A model generated the notes under the pieces. It saw nothing but the letters and a program-made list of their open reading frames with translations. It ran no database searches and was not told the DNA's origin. From assembly GCF_029989365.1 (NCBI RefSeq), contig NZ_JAPRAQ010000001.1, positions 1 through 64,000 of the forward strand: a DNA stretch of 64,000 nt, given 5' to 3'. This DNA is from Bradyrhizobium sp. Arg816 (GTDB lineage: Bacteria; Pseudomonadota; Alphaproteobacteria; Rhizobiales; Xanthobacteraceae). Of the stretch, positions 23,973 to 32,662 are shown piece by piece; the stretch's first letter is position 1, and each line of letters opens with the position of its first letter. The translations under genes were made by a program, and so were the position numbers.

Positions 23973-26171
23973 ATGTCAGAGACTGCGGCAGCGCCGGCGA
24001 CGAAGGTTGAATTCGAGGACCCGCATCCCGGCGCCGCCGCCGACCTGCAGGAAGCCGAGGTCACGCGCGTCCGCACATTGAAGGGCGCGTGGCGCTGGGT
24101 GCTGATGGCGGCCACCGCGGCCACCATTCTGTTGTGTGTGAACCAGCAATTCTCGCTGCGGTTCTTCATCGACTACACACAGCTCAACACCGAATATTTC
24201 TACCTGCTGATCGCGCTGATGCTCCCGTTCACCTTCCTGATCTTTCCGGGATCGGAGAAGGCGCCGCTCGACCGCATCCCCTGGTATGACCTGCTGCTGT
24301 TCGCGGCGACCTTCGGCTCGGCGATCTGGCTGATGCTCAACATCCGCAAGGCCGCGCAATTCGGCTGGGAGTTCGATGGCGCGCCTGGCAGCGTCATCGC
24401 CGCCGGGCTCGTGATGTGGTTCGTGCTGATGGAGGCGCTGCGGCGCACCGGCGGCTGGAGCCTGCTGCTCAGCGTGCTGCCCTTCACGCTCTATCCGCTG
24501 TTTGCGGACTCTTCCTGGCTCGGACCGTTCCGCGGCACGCAATCGACGCTGCAGCAGACCACGTCTTATCACATGCTCTCCGGTGAGAGCCTGCTCGGCA
24601 TTCCCATCCAGGCCTTTGCCGACACCGTGATCGGCTTCCTCGTCTTCGGCACCGCGCTGATGATGACGGGCGCGGGCAAATTCTTCATCAACATCGCCTT
24701 CGCGATGTGCGGCACCTTCCGCGGCGGCGCGGCAAAGGTCTGCGTGTTCGCCTCCGGCCTGCTCGGCACCGTCGGCGGCAGCATCGTTTCCAACGTGCTG
24801 ACGGCGGGAACGATGACGATCCCCGCGATGAAGAAGACCGGCTTCACGCCGTCCTATTCCGGCGCGATCGAGGCCTGCGCCTCGACCGGCGCCGTGCTGG
24901 CGCCGCCGGTGCTGGGCGCCACCGCCTTCGTCATGGCGCAGTTCATGAACACCGGCTATGCCGACGTCGCGCTCGCCGCGACCATCCCCTCGATCCTCTA
25001 TTATGTCGGCCTGTTCGCGCAGGTCGACGCCTATGCCGCCCGCCACAAGCTGAAAGGTCTGCCGCGCGCCGAGCTGCCGCGCTTCTGGGACGCTTTCAAA
25101 GAGGGCTGGTACTATCTCTTCGTGATCGTCGTGCTCGTGGTGATGCTGCTCTACTTCAAGCGCGAGAGCCACGCGCCGTTCTATGCCTCCGTGCTGCTCG
25201 TGATCCTGCATCAATGGTCCGGGCCGGCGCGCTGGAAGACCGGCAATACGCTCGTGCTCGCCGGTTCGATCGCGGCAACGGCTGCGATGTTCTGGTTCGG
25301 CGTGCTCAACGCGGCGCTGTGGGGCATGTGCCTGCTGGCGGCACTGAACGAGTTCTTCCCCGGCAAGAACTGGGGCGGCGCGCGCTGGCTGCATTTCCTC
25401 GAGCTCAACGGCAAGACCTTCGTCGAGCTGATCGCGATCCTCGCCGGCTGTGGCCTCTTGATCGGCGCCTTCTCGCTCACCGGCGTGATCTCGAGCCTCG
25501 CCAACGATCTGCTCAGCATTGCCGGGGGCGATGCCTTCCTGCTGCTGATCATGTGCGCCATCACCAGCCTGATCCTCGGGCTCGGGCTGACCACGACCTC
25601 CTGCTACATCTTCCTGGCCATCCTGGTGGCGCCGGCGCTGGAGAAGCTCGGGCTGAACAAGATGGCCGTGCACATGTTCATCTTCTACTGGGGCATGCTG
25701 TCCTCGATCACGCCGCCGGTGGCGATCGCCTCCTTCGCGGCGGCCGGCATCGCAGGCGCGCCCGCGATGAAGACGGGCTGGGAGAGCATGTGGGTCGGCA
25801 GCATCATCTATTTCATCCCGTTCTTCTTCGTGCTCAATCCGGCGCTACTGCTTCAGGGCAGCAATCCGTATCTGGAGGCATTCGGGCTGACCGGACTTGC
25901 CTGCTTCGGCATCGTCTTCATCTGCGGCGGCATCCAGGGCTACCAGGCTTATGTCGGCGACCTTCGCGGCGCCGGCCTGATGGAGTGGCCTTTGCGGGTG
26001 CTGCTGGTGATCGGCGGTTTTGTCGTGGCCACGCCTGGCGGCGGGATCATGCCGCTGTCGCAGATGCAGGTCACGCTGCTCGGCCTCGCGATCCTGGTGC
26101 CCACGGTCTTGATCGCCCTGCTGCTGGTTCGGCGGCAGGCCGTGGTGCCGGACGGGTTGCGCGTGCCCTGA
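23973..26171 (+). CDS. TRAP transporter fused membrane subunit (4TM + 12TM)
   Basis: The 732-residue inner-membrane protein joins the small and large TRAP permease subunits, as usual for TAXI systems. After a soluble N-terminus, about 16 or more hydrophobic segments are visible. They include the large-subunit signatures FASGLLGTVGGSIVSNVLTA and SCYIFLAILVAPALEKLGLN, and the FYWGMLSSITPPVAIASFAA segment. It would import the substrate with a Na+ or H+ gradient. GAGGAG lies before the ATG at 23973. It follows the solute-binding gene after 42 bases and precedes the glutaminase gene by 21 bases, so the three are likely cotranscribed. Confidence 0.88.
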   Translation: MSETAAAPATKVEFEDPHPGAAADLQEAEVTRVRTLKGAWRWVLMAATAATILLCVNQQFSLRFFIDYTQLNTEYFYLLIALMLPFTFLIFPGSEKAPLDRIPWYDLLLFAATFGSAIWLMLNIRKAAQFGWEFDGAPGSVIAAGLVMWFVLMEALRRTGGWSLLLSVLPFTLYPLFADSSWLGPFRGTQSTLQQTTSYHMLSGESLLGIPIQAFADTVIGFLVFGTALMMTGAGKFFINIAFAMCGTFRGGAAKVCVFASGLLGTVGGSIVSNVLTAGTMTIPAMKKTGFTPSYSGAIEACASTGAVLAPPVLGATAFVMAQFMNTGYADVALAATIPSILYYVGLFAQVDAYAARHKLKGLPRAELPRFWDAFKEGWYYLFVIVVLVVMLLYFKRESHAPFYASVLLVILHQWSGPARWKTGNTLVLAGSIAATAAMFWFGVLNAALWGMCLLAALNEFFPGKNWGGARWLHFLELNGKTFVELIAILAGCGLLIGAFSLTGVISSLANDLLSIAGGDAFLLLIMCAITSLILGLGLTTTSCYIFLAILVAPALEKLGLNKMAVHMFIFYWGMLSSITPPVAIASFAAAGIAGAPAMKTGWESMWVGSIIYFIPFFFVLNPALLLQGSNPYLEAFGLTGLACFGIVFICGGIQGYQAYVGDLRGAGLMEWPLRVLLVIGGFVVATPGGGIMPLSQMQVTLLGLAILVPTVLIALLLVRRQAVVPDGLRVP

Positions 26172-26192
26172 TTGCGTTGCAAAACAGGGGCG

Positions 26193-28040
26193 ATGACACC
26201 GCTCTCGCTTGCCGCCTCCGCCTGGACCCGCTCGAAGCCGCCCTTGCTGCGGTTTCTGGGCAATTGTCTCAACGAATTCTCGGCCGAGACCGCAGGCGCC
26301 GTCGCCGACTACATCCCCGAGCTGAGCAAGGCCGACCCTGCCCATTTTGGCATCAGCCTCGCGACGCTGGACGGCCATGTCTACGAGGTCGGCGACTCCA
26401 GGGTGCCCTTCACCATCCAGTCGATGTCAAAGCCGTTCGTGTTCGCGCTGGCGCTGGACCTCCTGGGCGCCGGCCGCGTCGAGAGCGCGATCGGCGTCGA
26501 GCCCTCGGGCGATCCCTTCAACTCGATCCGGCTCAATTCCGACAACCATCCGTTCAACCCGATGGTCAATGCCGGCGCGATCGCCTGCACCGGGCTGATC
26601 TATGACAGCAAGGGCCCTGAAGCCTTCGAGCAGATTCGGCTCGCGCTCAGCCGCTTCGCGGGCCGCGATCTCGCGGTGGACGAGGCCGTTTACAGCTCGG
26701 AGAGCCAGACCGGCGACCGCAACCGCGCCATCGGCTACCTCCTCAAGACCAATGCGGTGATCTCGGACAATGTCGCGGGTGTGCTCGACGTCTATTTTAG
26801 GCAATGCGCGGTGCTGGTCACGGCGCGCGACATTGCGGTGATGGCGGCAACGCTCGCCAACCGCGGCGTCAATCCGGTGACGGGCGAGCAGGTGCTGAGC
26901 GCTTACGCGATCTCGCGCACGCTGTCGGTGATGACGTCGTCGGGCATGTACGACTACGCCGGCGAATGGATCTACCGGATCGGCATTCCCGCCAAGAGCG
27001 GCGTCGGCGGCGGCATTCTGGCGGCACTCCCCGCCCGCCTCGGCCTCGGCAGCTATTCGCCCAAGCTCGACAAGCACGGCAACAGCGTGCGCGGCATCAA
27101 GGTCTGCGAGGCGCTGTCCTCGCATTACGACCTGCACATGCTCAACCGCAGCGACGACGCCCGCAACGCCGTCATCGCCGACTACGACATCGGCAAGAGC
27201 CCGTCGCGGCGCGTGCGCCGGCCGCAAGAGCGCGAGATTCTGGCCGCGCACGAGCAGGAGGTGCGGGTCATCGAGCTGGTCGGCACGCTGTCGCTGTCGG
27301 CGGTCGATTATGTCTCACGCAGGCTCGCCGGACAGCCGCGGCCGCAAATCGTGATCTTCGATCTCCACCGCGTCACCTCCACCACCCGCGCCGGGGCGCG
27401 GCTCGTGGCCGAGGCGTTCGAGGAGCTGGCGGCGCTGAACGTGACCGTCGTGATTTCAGGCGTCCGACGCGCTTCCAAGGAGTGGGACAGCCTGCGGGAA
27501 TGGACGGCGGAGCTGAAGAACGTCCGCGACTTCTATCTGCTCGACACCGCAATCGAATGGGCGGAAGACCAGATCGTCTACCGCTATGGCGGCTCGATCG
27601 ATTTCCACGAGACCACCGAGCTTGCTGAACAGCCGCTGCTATCAGGCATGAGCGAGGAAGAGCTGACCGACCTCGCCTCGATCTGCGCGATCCGGACCTT
27701 TCCATCCGGGGCAAAGATCATCACGACGGGCGCCCCCGCCGAGTCCCTGTTCTTCCTGCGCAGCGGCGCCGTGCATGTCACCCTGCCCGACGGCGTGCGG
27801 CTGGCGACGCTGACCGCCGGCATGGCCTTCGGCGAGATGGGGCTGCTGGAGCCGACGCGCACGGCCGATGTGTTCGCGGATATGTCGGCAACCGCGTTCG
27901 AGGTGCCGCTGAAGGATTTCGAGCGCTTCCGCAAGCAGCACCCGCGCGCCAGCGAACGCGTCATGCGCAATCTGGCGCAGCTGCTCGCCGACCGCCTGAT
28001 CGTCGCCAACGCCAAGGTGGATATCCTGACGTCGACGTAA
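26193..28040 (+). CDS. glsA: Glutaminase with fused STAS and cyclic-nucleotide-binding domains
   Basis: This 615-residue protein has three domains. Residues 20-310 are a serine-dependent glutaminase converting glutamine to glutamate and ammonia, with the active-site pair Ser77/Lys80 in QSMSKPF and a later Gly-rich SGVGGGILA. Residues about 352-460 are a STAS domain (FDLHRVTSTTRAGARL around the usual regulatory loop). Residues about 482-600 are a cNMP-binding domain with a phosphate cassette-like FGEMGLLEPTRTADV. The start is the ATG after AGGGG; a TTG 21 bases upstream would also be in frame. It follows the TRAP permease directly. The extra domains suggest regulation by protein-protein contact and by a cyclic nucleotide. 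Confidence 0.88.
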   Translation: MTPLSLAASAWTRSKPPLLRFLGNCLNEFSAETAGAVADYIPELSKADPAHFGISLATLDGHVYEVGDSRVPFTIQSMSKPFVFALALDLLGAGRVESAIGVEPSGDPFNSIRLNSDNHPFNPMVNAGAIACTGLIYDSKGPEAFEQIRLALSRFAGRDLAVDEAVYSSESQTGDRNRAIGYLLKTNAVISDNVAGVLDVYFRQCAVLVTARDIAVMAATLANRGVNPVTGEQVLSAYAISRTLSVMTSSGMYDYAGEWIYRIGIPAKSGVGGGILAALPARLGLGSYSPKLDKHGNSVRGIKVCEALSSHYDLHMLNRSDDARNAVIADYDIGKSPSRRVRRPQEREILAAHEQEVRVIELVGTLSLSAVDYVSRRLAGQPRPQIVIFDLHRVTSTTRAGARLVAEAFEELAALNVTVVISGVRRASKEWDSLREWTAELKNVRDFYLLDTAIEWAEDQIVYRYGGSIDFHETTELAEQPLLSGMSEEELTDLASICAIRTFPSGAKIITTGAPAESLFFLRSGAVHVTLPDGVRLATLTAGMAFGEMGLLEPTRTADVFADMSATAFEVPLKDFERFRKQHPRASERVMRNLAQLLADRLIVANAKVDILTST

Positions 28041-28070
28041 AGGCTGGCCGAGGTTCATTCACAAGAGGCC

Positions 28071-28193
28071 GTCATGCCCGGGCTTGTCCCGCCTGCGCGG
28101 CCGAAGCCGCTTCGGCGCGGCGAAGGCCCGGGCATCCACGTTCTTTTGCTGCGTGGCAAGGCGTGGATAGCCGGGACAAGCCCGGCCATGACG
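28071..28193. repeat. Dispersed palindromic intergenic repeat, family D
   Basis: GTCATGCCCGGGCTTGTCCC at the left and GGGACAAGCCCGGCCATGAC at the right are near-perfect inverted ends. Inner pairs are GCCCGGGCATCCACG and CGTGGATAGCC. It lies between the convergent glutaminase and MazG-like genes. The form is typical of Bradyrhizobium intergenic elements. Confidence 0.7.
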
Positions 28194-28231
28194 CTGCGGA
28201 GACTGTCGGTGCCCCAGCGTACGCCTCTTGC

Positions 28232-28534
28232 TCAGCGGCTCGCGGCCTCGCTGATCCGCCGCTTGATCTTGGCGGCGCTGGCCTTGAGCAATTCGGATGG
28301 CTGCTGGCCGGTCGCCGCGCACAGGCAGGCCCAGTAATAGATGACATCGCCGAGCTCTTCGACGAGACCCGCCTTGTCGAGCCAGTCATCGCGGAGCAGC
28401 TTCTTGATGTGCTCGGCGACCTCGCCGGATTCGCCGGCGAGGCCGAGCCCGAGATAGGACAGCCGCTCGTTGGACGGATGCTCATCGACTTTCGCAATGC
28501 TCGCGGCCCAGACCGCGTATTCATCGATCGTCAT
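28232..28534 (-). CDS. MazG-like nucleotide pyrophosphohydrolase
   Basis: The 100-residue protein is a compact MazG-type all-helical NTP pyrophosphatase. The metal-binding motifs are GLAGESGEVAEHIKK (E-x-x-E) and LVEELGDVIYYW (E-x-x-D). Such enzymes hydrolyse non-canonical or excess NTPs to NMP and diphosphate. The ATG at 28532-28534 has GAGG upstream; a TTG two codons earlier is unlikely. It lies 26 bases after the carboxymuconolactone-decarboxylase-like gene and is probably cotranscribed with it. Confidence 0.87.
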   Translation of the reverse strand: MTIDEYAVWAASIAKVDEHPSNERLSYLGLGLAGESGEVAEHIKKLLRDDWLDKAGLVEELGDVIYYWACLCAATGQQPSELLKASAAKIKRRISEAASR

Positions 28535-28560
28535 TGGCAAACCTCGCCACAGTTTTTGGA

Positions 28561-29088
28561 TCAGCCCACCACTTCCGTGACGGGCTGGAGGTCGATTTCA
28601 AAGGTCTCCAGAAATTTCGAGGTCATGATGTAGAAGCCGACCGAAAGCTGGAGCTCGACCAGCGCGGCCGGTGTCAGCTTCGATGCGATCGCCTTGAACG
28701 TCGCATCCGTCGGCTTCTTCAGCTTCACGATCTCGTCGGTGAAGGCGAGTGCGGCGCGCTGCACCTCATTGAAGCAGGCCGCGGCCTGCCAGTTCTCCAG
28801 CGCTTCGTTCTGCTCGTCGGTGACGCCGACATTCTTGCCGATGCGCTTGTGCGCGACGATCTCATACGGCGCCTCGCACAAAATCCCGGTGCGGGTGATC
28901 GCGAGCTCGCGCACGATGGGATCGAGCTCGCCCTTGTGGCGGATGGCGCCGCCGAGCCGGCAATATTGCTCAAAGTAGCTCGGCGAGTGCGCCATCATGC
29001 GGAAGATGTTGGCGTTGCGGTTCTTGTCGAGAATTTCGCGGGTGCGGTCGGACGCCTTGATCGGGTCGCTGTAGTTGATACGGGCCAT
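28561..29088 (-). CDS. Carboxymuconolactone decarboxylase family protein
   Basis: The 175-residue all-helical protein fits the CMD/AhpD-like family, with IVRELAITRTGILCEAPYEI followed by VAHKRIGKNVGVT. One cysteine and the histidine are present, but the CxxC pair of AhpD is not, so a peroxidase role is less likely. The function in this branch is unknown. Upstream of its ATG are four tandem 12-bp repeats carrying ribosome-site-like AGG motifs. It precedes the MazG-like gene. Confidence 0.82.
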   Translation of the reverse strand: MARINYSDPIKASDRTREILDKNRNANIFRMMAHSPSYFEQYCRLGGAIRHKGELDPIVRELAITRTGILCEAPYEIVAHKRIGKNVGVTDEQNEALENWQAAACFNEVQRAALAFTDEIVKLKKPTDATFKAIASKLTPAALVELQLSVGFYIMTSKFLETFEIDLQPVTEVVG

Positions 29089-29136
29089 GATTTACCTGAA
29101 GATTTCCCTGACGATTTCCTTGAAGATTACCTTGGG
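29089..29136 (-). repeat. Four tandem 12-bp repeats in the leader of the CMD-family gene
   Basis: GATTTACCTGAA, GATTTCCCTGAC, GATTTCCTTGAA and GATTACCTTGGG follow one another without gaps and end directly at the start codon. On the coding strand each unit reads like TTCAAGGAAATC, so AGGAAA, AGGGAA or AGGTAA recurs every 12 bases. The last copy is at ribosome-site distance from the ATG. A change in copy number would move or add Shine-Dalgarno-like motifs. Confidence 0.75.
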
Positions 29137-29384
29137 CCTTTGATGCTTTTTTGTCGTTAGCGGCGAGAGTTCCACGAAACTGTATTCTGGCGTGACCGCA
29201 ACAGCAACATCATCGAGTCAAAATGCCGCCGCATTGCTGATCGACCTTGGCACAGTCGATATTCGCCGCGTGGGGACAAATCACGGTGAATACTCGCAAG
29301 GGGTGTTCCGAGTAAAAACAATTGACCGTCGGGTGCGCTAGCCGCGCAACGATGAGTCACGCCCAAGTCTAGGGAGAATAAGGC

Positions 29385-29486
29385 ATGAAGGAAGCCACCA
29401 AGGGGGCGGCCTCGGAAGCGCTCGCGCATATGCTGGCGGTGACGGCGATGCTCGTCATCGCCAGCATCTTGTTCTACGGGCGTTAG
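29385..29486 (+). CDS. Small membrane peptide, 33 residues
   Basis: From the ATG at 29385 to a TAG at 29484-29486 a 33-residue peptide is encoded: MKEATKGAASEALAHMLAVT followed by a hydrophobic AMLVIASILFYGR. AGGGAG lies about ten bases before the ATG. One membrane helix with a short charged N-terminus is predicted. It is too short for family assignment, but the start site and composition look real. It stands between the CMD-family gene and a dispersed repeat. Confidence 0.55.
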   Translation: MKEATKGAASEALAHMLAVTAMLVIASILFYGR

Positions 29487-29508
29487 CAAGAGTTGCGTAG
29501 AGTGTTTT

Positions 29509-29590
29509 CGTCATTCCGGGGTGGCTCTCGCACAGGCCAAGCCCAGAATCCCGTTCCAGGCTCGGTCCCTTGGACCGCCCCCGAATGACG
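29509..29590. repeat. Dispersed palindromic intergenic repeat, family E
   Basis: CGTCATTCCGGGG at the left and CCCCCGAATGACG at the right are imperfect inverted ends, with AGAATCCCGTTCCAGGCTC inside. It lies after the 33-residue gene and before the DUF35 gene end. Only one copy is in this window; the form matches Bradyrhizobium intergenic elements. Confidence 0.6.
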
Positions 29591-29599
29591 GATCCTACT

Positions 29600-29959
29600 C
29601 TATTTCCTTTTGCTGAAAAACGGCACGAGCTTGCCGGCGAATGTCGGGAAGCTCGCGGTGACCTCATCACCGATAGCTAGATTCGGCTCGCCATGCGCCA
29701 TCATGCGAAAGCCCTCGGCGCAATCGACCAGCAGGATGTTGTAGGGCACGTGCGCGCGGGTCTCGGGCGTGGCGGCGCGGCAGACCAGCGAGGTCGCATA
29801 GACCCTGCCCTTGCCGCTGGCGCGCGCATCGCGCGGATCGGGCGCGCCGCAGGCCGCGCAGAAGGCGCGATGGAAATACTGCACATGGCCGCATGCGCCG
29901 CAGGTCTGAAAGGTGATGGCCTGCTCACCCTTGGTCCAGTCCGCGATTCGTTCGCTCAT
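29600..29959 (-). CDS. DUF35 (Zn-ribbon plus OB-fold) acyl-CoA-associated protein
   Basis: The 119-residue protein has a rubredoxin-like zinc ribbon (TCGACGHVQY and AFCAACGAPDPRD; four cysteines) and a C-terminal OB-fold. This is the DUF35 pattern, as in ChsH2 and partners of thiolase-like enzymes. Such proteins bind acyl-CoA and form the active complex with a thiolase-fold partner. It overlaps the end of the thiolase-like gene by four bases (ATGA), so the two products are made together. It is the last gene of a three-gene operon. Confidence 0.87.
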   Translation of the reverse strand: MSERIADWTKGEQAITFQTCGACGHVQYFHRAFCAACGAPDPRDARASGKGRVYATSLVCRAATPETRAHVPYNILLVDCAEGFRMMAHGEPNLAIGDEVTASFPTFAGKLVPFFSKRK

Positions 29960-31092
29960 CGCACGCGCTCCAGAAACATGCTCACGTGGGACGACAGCAC
30001 GCCGCCGTCGCCGTGCAGCAGCGCGATCGAGGCATCGCGCACCTGGCGGCTAGCCGCCCGCCCCGTCATCTGCAAATGCGCCTCGACCAGATGCGCCATC
30101 GCACCGCCGACGCCGCAATGGCCATAGCTGAGAAGGCCGCCATGGGTGTTGAGCGGCATCGCGCCGTCGCGGCTGAAATGGCCGGCGCGCACGCGCGCAG
30201 CCGCCTCGCCGCGGCCGGCAAGGCCGAGGTCTTCCAGCAGCATGGCGAGCGTGATGGTAAAGCTGTCGTAGATCGCGGCGTAGCGCACGTCGGAGATCGC
30301 AAGGCCGGTGGCCTCCTTGGCGCGGGCGATGGAGATTTCAGCACCGAGCTCGCTGAGCGCGGGCGCGGCCGTCACATGCTGATGGGTATGCGCCTGGGCG
30401 CAGCCGCGGATGCGCACGGCGGTCTCGCCGGTCCGCTCACGGCTGATGACGAATGCCGCGCCGCCGTCTGACACCGGGCAGCAGTCCAGCAGCTTGAGCG
30501 GCATTGCCACCGGCTTCGAGGCCATGACATCGGCGACCGTGATGGGATCGTGGAATTGCGCGTCGGGGTGAGTGCAGGCATGCGCGCGCATCAGCACCGC
30601 GAATTCGGCGAGGTCTTCTTCCGTCACGCCGTATTCGTGCATGCAGCGCGTGGCGACCAGGCCGTAATAGGCGGGAATGGTCGGGCCGAGCGGCACCTCG
30701 TAATCGGGATGGCCGACCTGCGCCAAAGCCTGGATCGAGGCGTCGCGGCTCTGCCCGGTGAGCCGGTTCTCGCCGGCGACGACGAGGACGTTGCGCGCGA
30801 CGCCCGCCTCGACGAGGTGATGGGCCAGCATCGTCATTGCGAGACCGGTGGCGCCGCCGACCTGCACGGCATGCGCGTAAGACGGGCGGATGCCGAAATG
30901 CTCGGCGAAGACGGTCGCCAACATGATGTGCGGCGAGACGGTGGAGTAGCCGCAGAGGATGCCGTCGATCTCGGCGCGCTTCAGCCCGGCATCGTCGAGC
31001 GCGGCTTGTGCGGCCCGGCTCATCAGGTCGAGCGAGGATGAGCCTTCGTGCTTGCCGAAAGGCGTGAGGCCGACGCCGGTGACGAAGCTCAC
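29956..31092 (-). CDS. Thiolase-fold protein lacking the nucleophilic cysteine
   Basis: The 378-residue protein has the thiolase fold, with SLDLMSRAAQAALDDAGL at the start, DCCPVSDGGAAFVIS in the middle and YGHCGVGGAM near the end. At the position where thiolases have CASG or CATG this protein has VQVGGATG, with Gly80 in place of the cysteine. It therefore cannot act as a normal thiolase. Ltp2-type steroid aldolases share this loss and work with a DUF35 partner, which is encoded here directly downstream. The start is GTG overlapping the CoA-transferase stop (GTGA), with GGGAGGGG before it. Confidence 0.85.
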   Translation of the reverse strand: MSFVTGVGLTPFGKHEGSSSLDLMSRAAQAALDDAGLKRAEIDGILCGYSTVSPHIMLATVFAEHFGIRPSYAHAVQVGGATGLAMTMLAHHLVEAGVARNVLVVAGENRLTGQSRDASIQALAQVGHPDYEVPLGPTIPAYYGLVATRCMHEYGVTEEDLAEFAVLMRAHACTHPDAQFHDPITVADVMASKPVAMPLKLLDCCPVSDGGAAFVISRERTGETAVRIRGCAQAHTHQHVTAAPALSELGAEISIARAKEATGLAISDVRYAAIYDSFTITLAMLLEDLGLAGRGEAAARVRAGHFSRDGAMPLNTHGGLLSYGHCGVGGAMAHLVEAHLQMTGRAASRQVRDASIALLHGDGGVLSSHVSMFLERVR

Positions 31093-32303
31093 GATGCCCC
31101 TCCCTGCTGCTGCGGCGAGCGCGTGACGCCATCGCGGACCAGCGCGGCGATCTCGTCCGGGGAGTAGCCGACCTCACGCAGAATCTCCGCGCCGTGCTCG
31201 TTGAGCCGCGGCGCAAGTCGCACCGGCTCCGCCTCGGTCTCTGACCAGGTCGCCGTCACCTTCATACTGCGGATCGGGCCTTCGGTCGGATGGTTCACGA
31301 CCGGGAAGAAGCCGGTGGCTTCCAGATGCTCATCATGCAGGATCGACGCGAGGTCGTGCATCGGCATCACGGGCACGTCGGCCTTGGTCAGCAAATCGAT
31401 CCACTCGGCCGTGGTGCGCGTCTCGAAGATGCGCGCGAGCTCGGCATAGACGACGTCGATATTGGCGGCACGGCCGGCGAATGTCGCGAATTTGGGGTCG
31501 GCGCGCAGATCGTCGCGGCTCGTTGCCTTGAAGAAGTTCTCCCACTGCTTGTCGTTGTAGACGATGACGCTGAGATAGCCGTCCGAGGTCTTGTAGGGCC
31601 GGCGGTCGCGCGAGAGATGGCGGGCATAGCCGCCCTTGTCGAGCGGCGGCTCGTAGGTGAGACCGCCCATGTGGTCGCCCATGACGAAGCCGGCCATGGT
31701 CTCGAACATCGGGATGTCGACGCGCTGGCCGCGGCCGGTGCGATCCCGATGCACCAGGCTGGCGCAGATCGCGCCGACCGCAGTGAGACCGACGATGCGG
31801 TCGACCAGCGCGTTGGGCACATAACGCGGCACGCCGTCGCCGGTCTGCGCCATCAAGGCGGGCAGCGCGGTCGCGCCCTGGATCAAATCGTCATAGGCGG
31901 GTTTTGCCGCATAAGGCCCGTCCTGGCCGAAGCCGAACACGCCGGCATAGACGAGGCGCGGGTTGATTTTCGAGACGACGTCGTAGCCGAGCTGAAGCCG
32001 CGCCATCGCCTGCGGGCGGACGTTGTAGACGAGAACGTCGGCGTCCTTCAGCAGCCGCAGCACGGCCTCGCGGCCGGCGGGCTTCTTCAGATCGAGACAG
32101 ATCGAGCGTTTGCTGCGGTTGGTGTTGAGGAACACCGGGCCCATGCCGGCATGGCGCGTCGGGCCGATCAGGCGGGTGACGTCGCCGTCGAGCGATTCCA
32201 CCTTGATCACGTCGGCACCGTAGTCGCCGAGCATCTGGGTCGCATAGGGACCCATCAGCACGGTGGTCATGTCCACGACCTTGATGCCCTTCAGCGGCCC
32301 CAT
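31089..32303 (-). CDS. Class III CoA-transferase (CaiB/BaiF family)
   Basis: The 404-residue protein matches family III CoA-transferases: MGPLKGIKVVDMTTVLMGPY at the start, ADVIKVESLDGDVTR, NRSKRSICLDLKKPAG, and the catalytic aspartate in PAYDDLIQGATAL. It would move CoA from a donor acyl-CoA to a carboxylic acid, activating the substrate for the next enzymes. GGGAG lies before the ATG. The following thiolase-fold and DUF35 genes overlap in sequence, so the three form one translationally coupled operon. Confidence 0.9.
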   Translation of the reverse strand: MGPLKGIKVVDMTTVLMGPYATQMLGDYGADVIKVESLDGDVTRLIGPTRHAGMGPVFLNTNRSKRSICLDLKKPAGREAVLRLLKDADVLVYNVRPQAMARLQLGYDVVSKINPRLVYAGVFGFGQDGPYAAKPAYDDLIQGATALPALMAQTGDGVPRYVPNALVDRIVGLTAVGAICASLVHRDRTGRGQRVDIPMFETMAGFVMGDHMGGLTYEPPLDKGGYARHLSRDRRPYKTSDGYLSVIVYNDKQWENFFKATSRDDLRADPKFATFAGRAANIDVVYAELARIFETRTTAEWIDLLTKADVPVMPMHDLASILHDEHLEATGFFPVVNHPTEGPIRSMKVTATWSETEAEPVRLAPRLNEHGAEILREVGYSPDEIAALVRDGVTRSPQQQGGAS

Positions 32304-32423
32304 CCGTTCGCTCCCGATTGCGCGAGCTCAACCTGGCCCTGCGATTTCGGTCCAGCTAAGGGCAGCGACGCCGCGCGCGCAAGGGCGGCCGGGGTATGGC
32401 CGCATGCGCAGGCCGATGCGGCG

Positions 32424-32630
32424 CTATTTCTTCTGGCGGGCTTCGCGGATCTTGATGAGACGGTCGAGCTCATCGTTCTGCTGGTTGATCCGGTCGGCGA
32501 TCCGCGACTCGTTCTGCTCGCCGGAGGCGGCAGCGGCCTGCTCGATGAGCTGCCGGATATTGTCCTCGAGGATCGCGATGCGATCGTTGAGTGCGTCTAT
32601 CGACAGCGAGTCTTCGTAGTCATTGCCCAT
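32424..32630 (-). CDS. Small coiled-coil protein, 68 residues
   Basis: The 68-residue protein begins MGNDYEDSLSIDALNDRIAI and continues with ILEDNIRQLIEQ and DRINQQNDELDRLIKIREA, a heptad-like acidic coiled coil. AGGGA is eight bases before the chosen ATG; an earlier ATG seven codons upstream lacks a good site. It is probably a conserved small protein without a known function. It lies between the CoA-transferase operon and a dispersed repeat. Confidence 0.72.
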   Translation of the reverse strand: MGNDYEDSLSIDALNDRIAILEDNIRQLIEQAAAASGEQNESRIADRINQQNDELDRLIKIREARQKK

Positions 32631-32662
32631 GATGCGTTCCCTGCCAATCACTCAACAGCCGC

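Noticed and set aside
23976..25673. 565-codon antisense frame across the TRAP permease
   Set aside because: It is a high-GC shadow of the permease gene, with repetitive Arg/Glu/His composition and no start or ribosome site.
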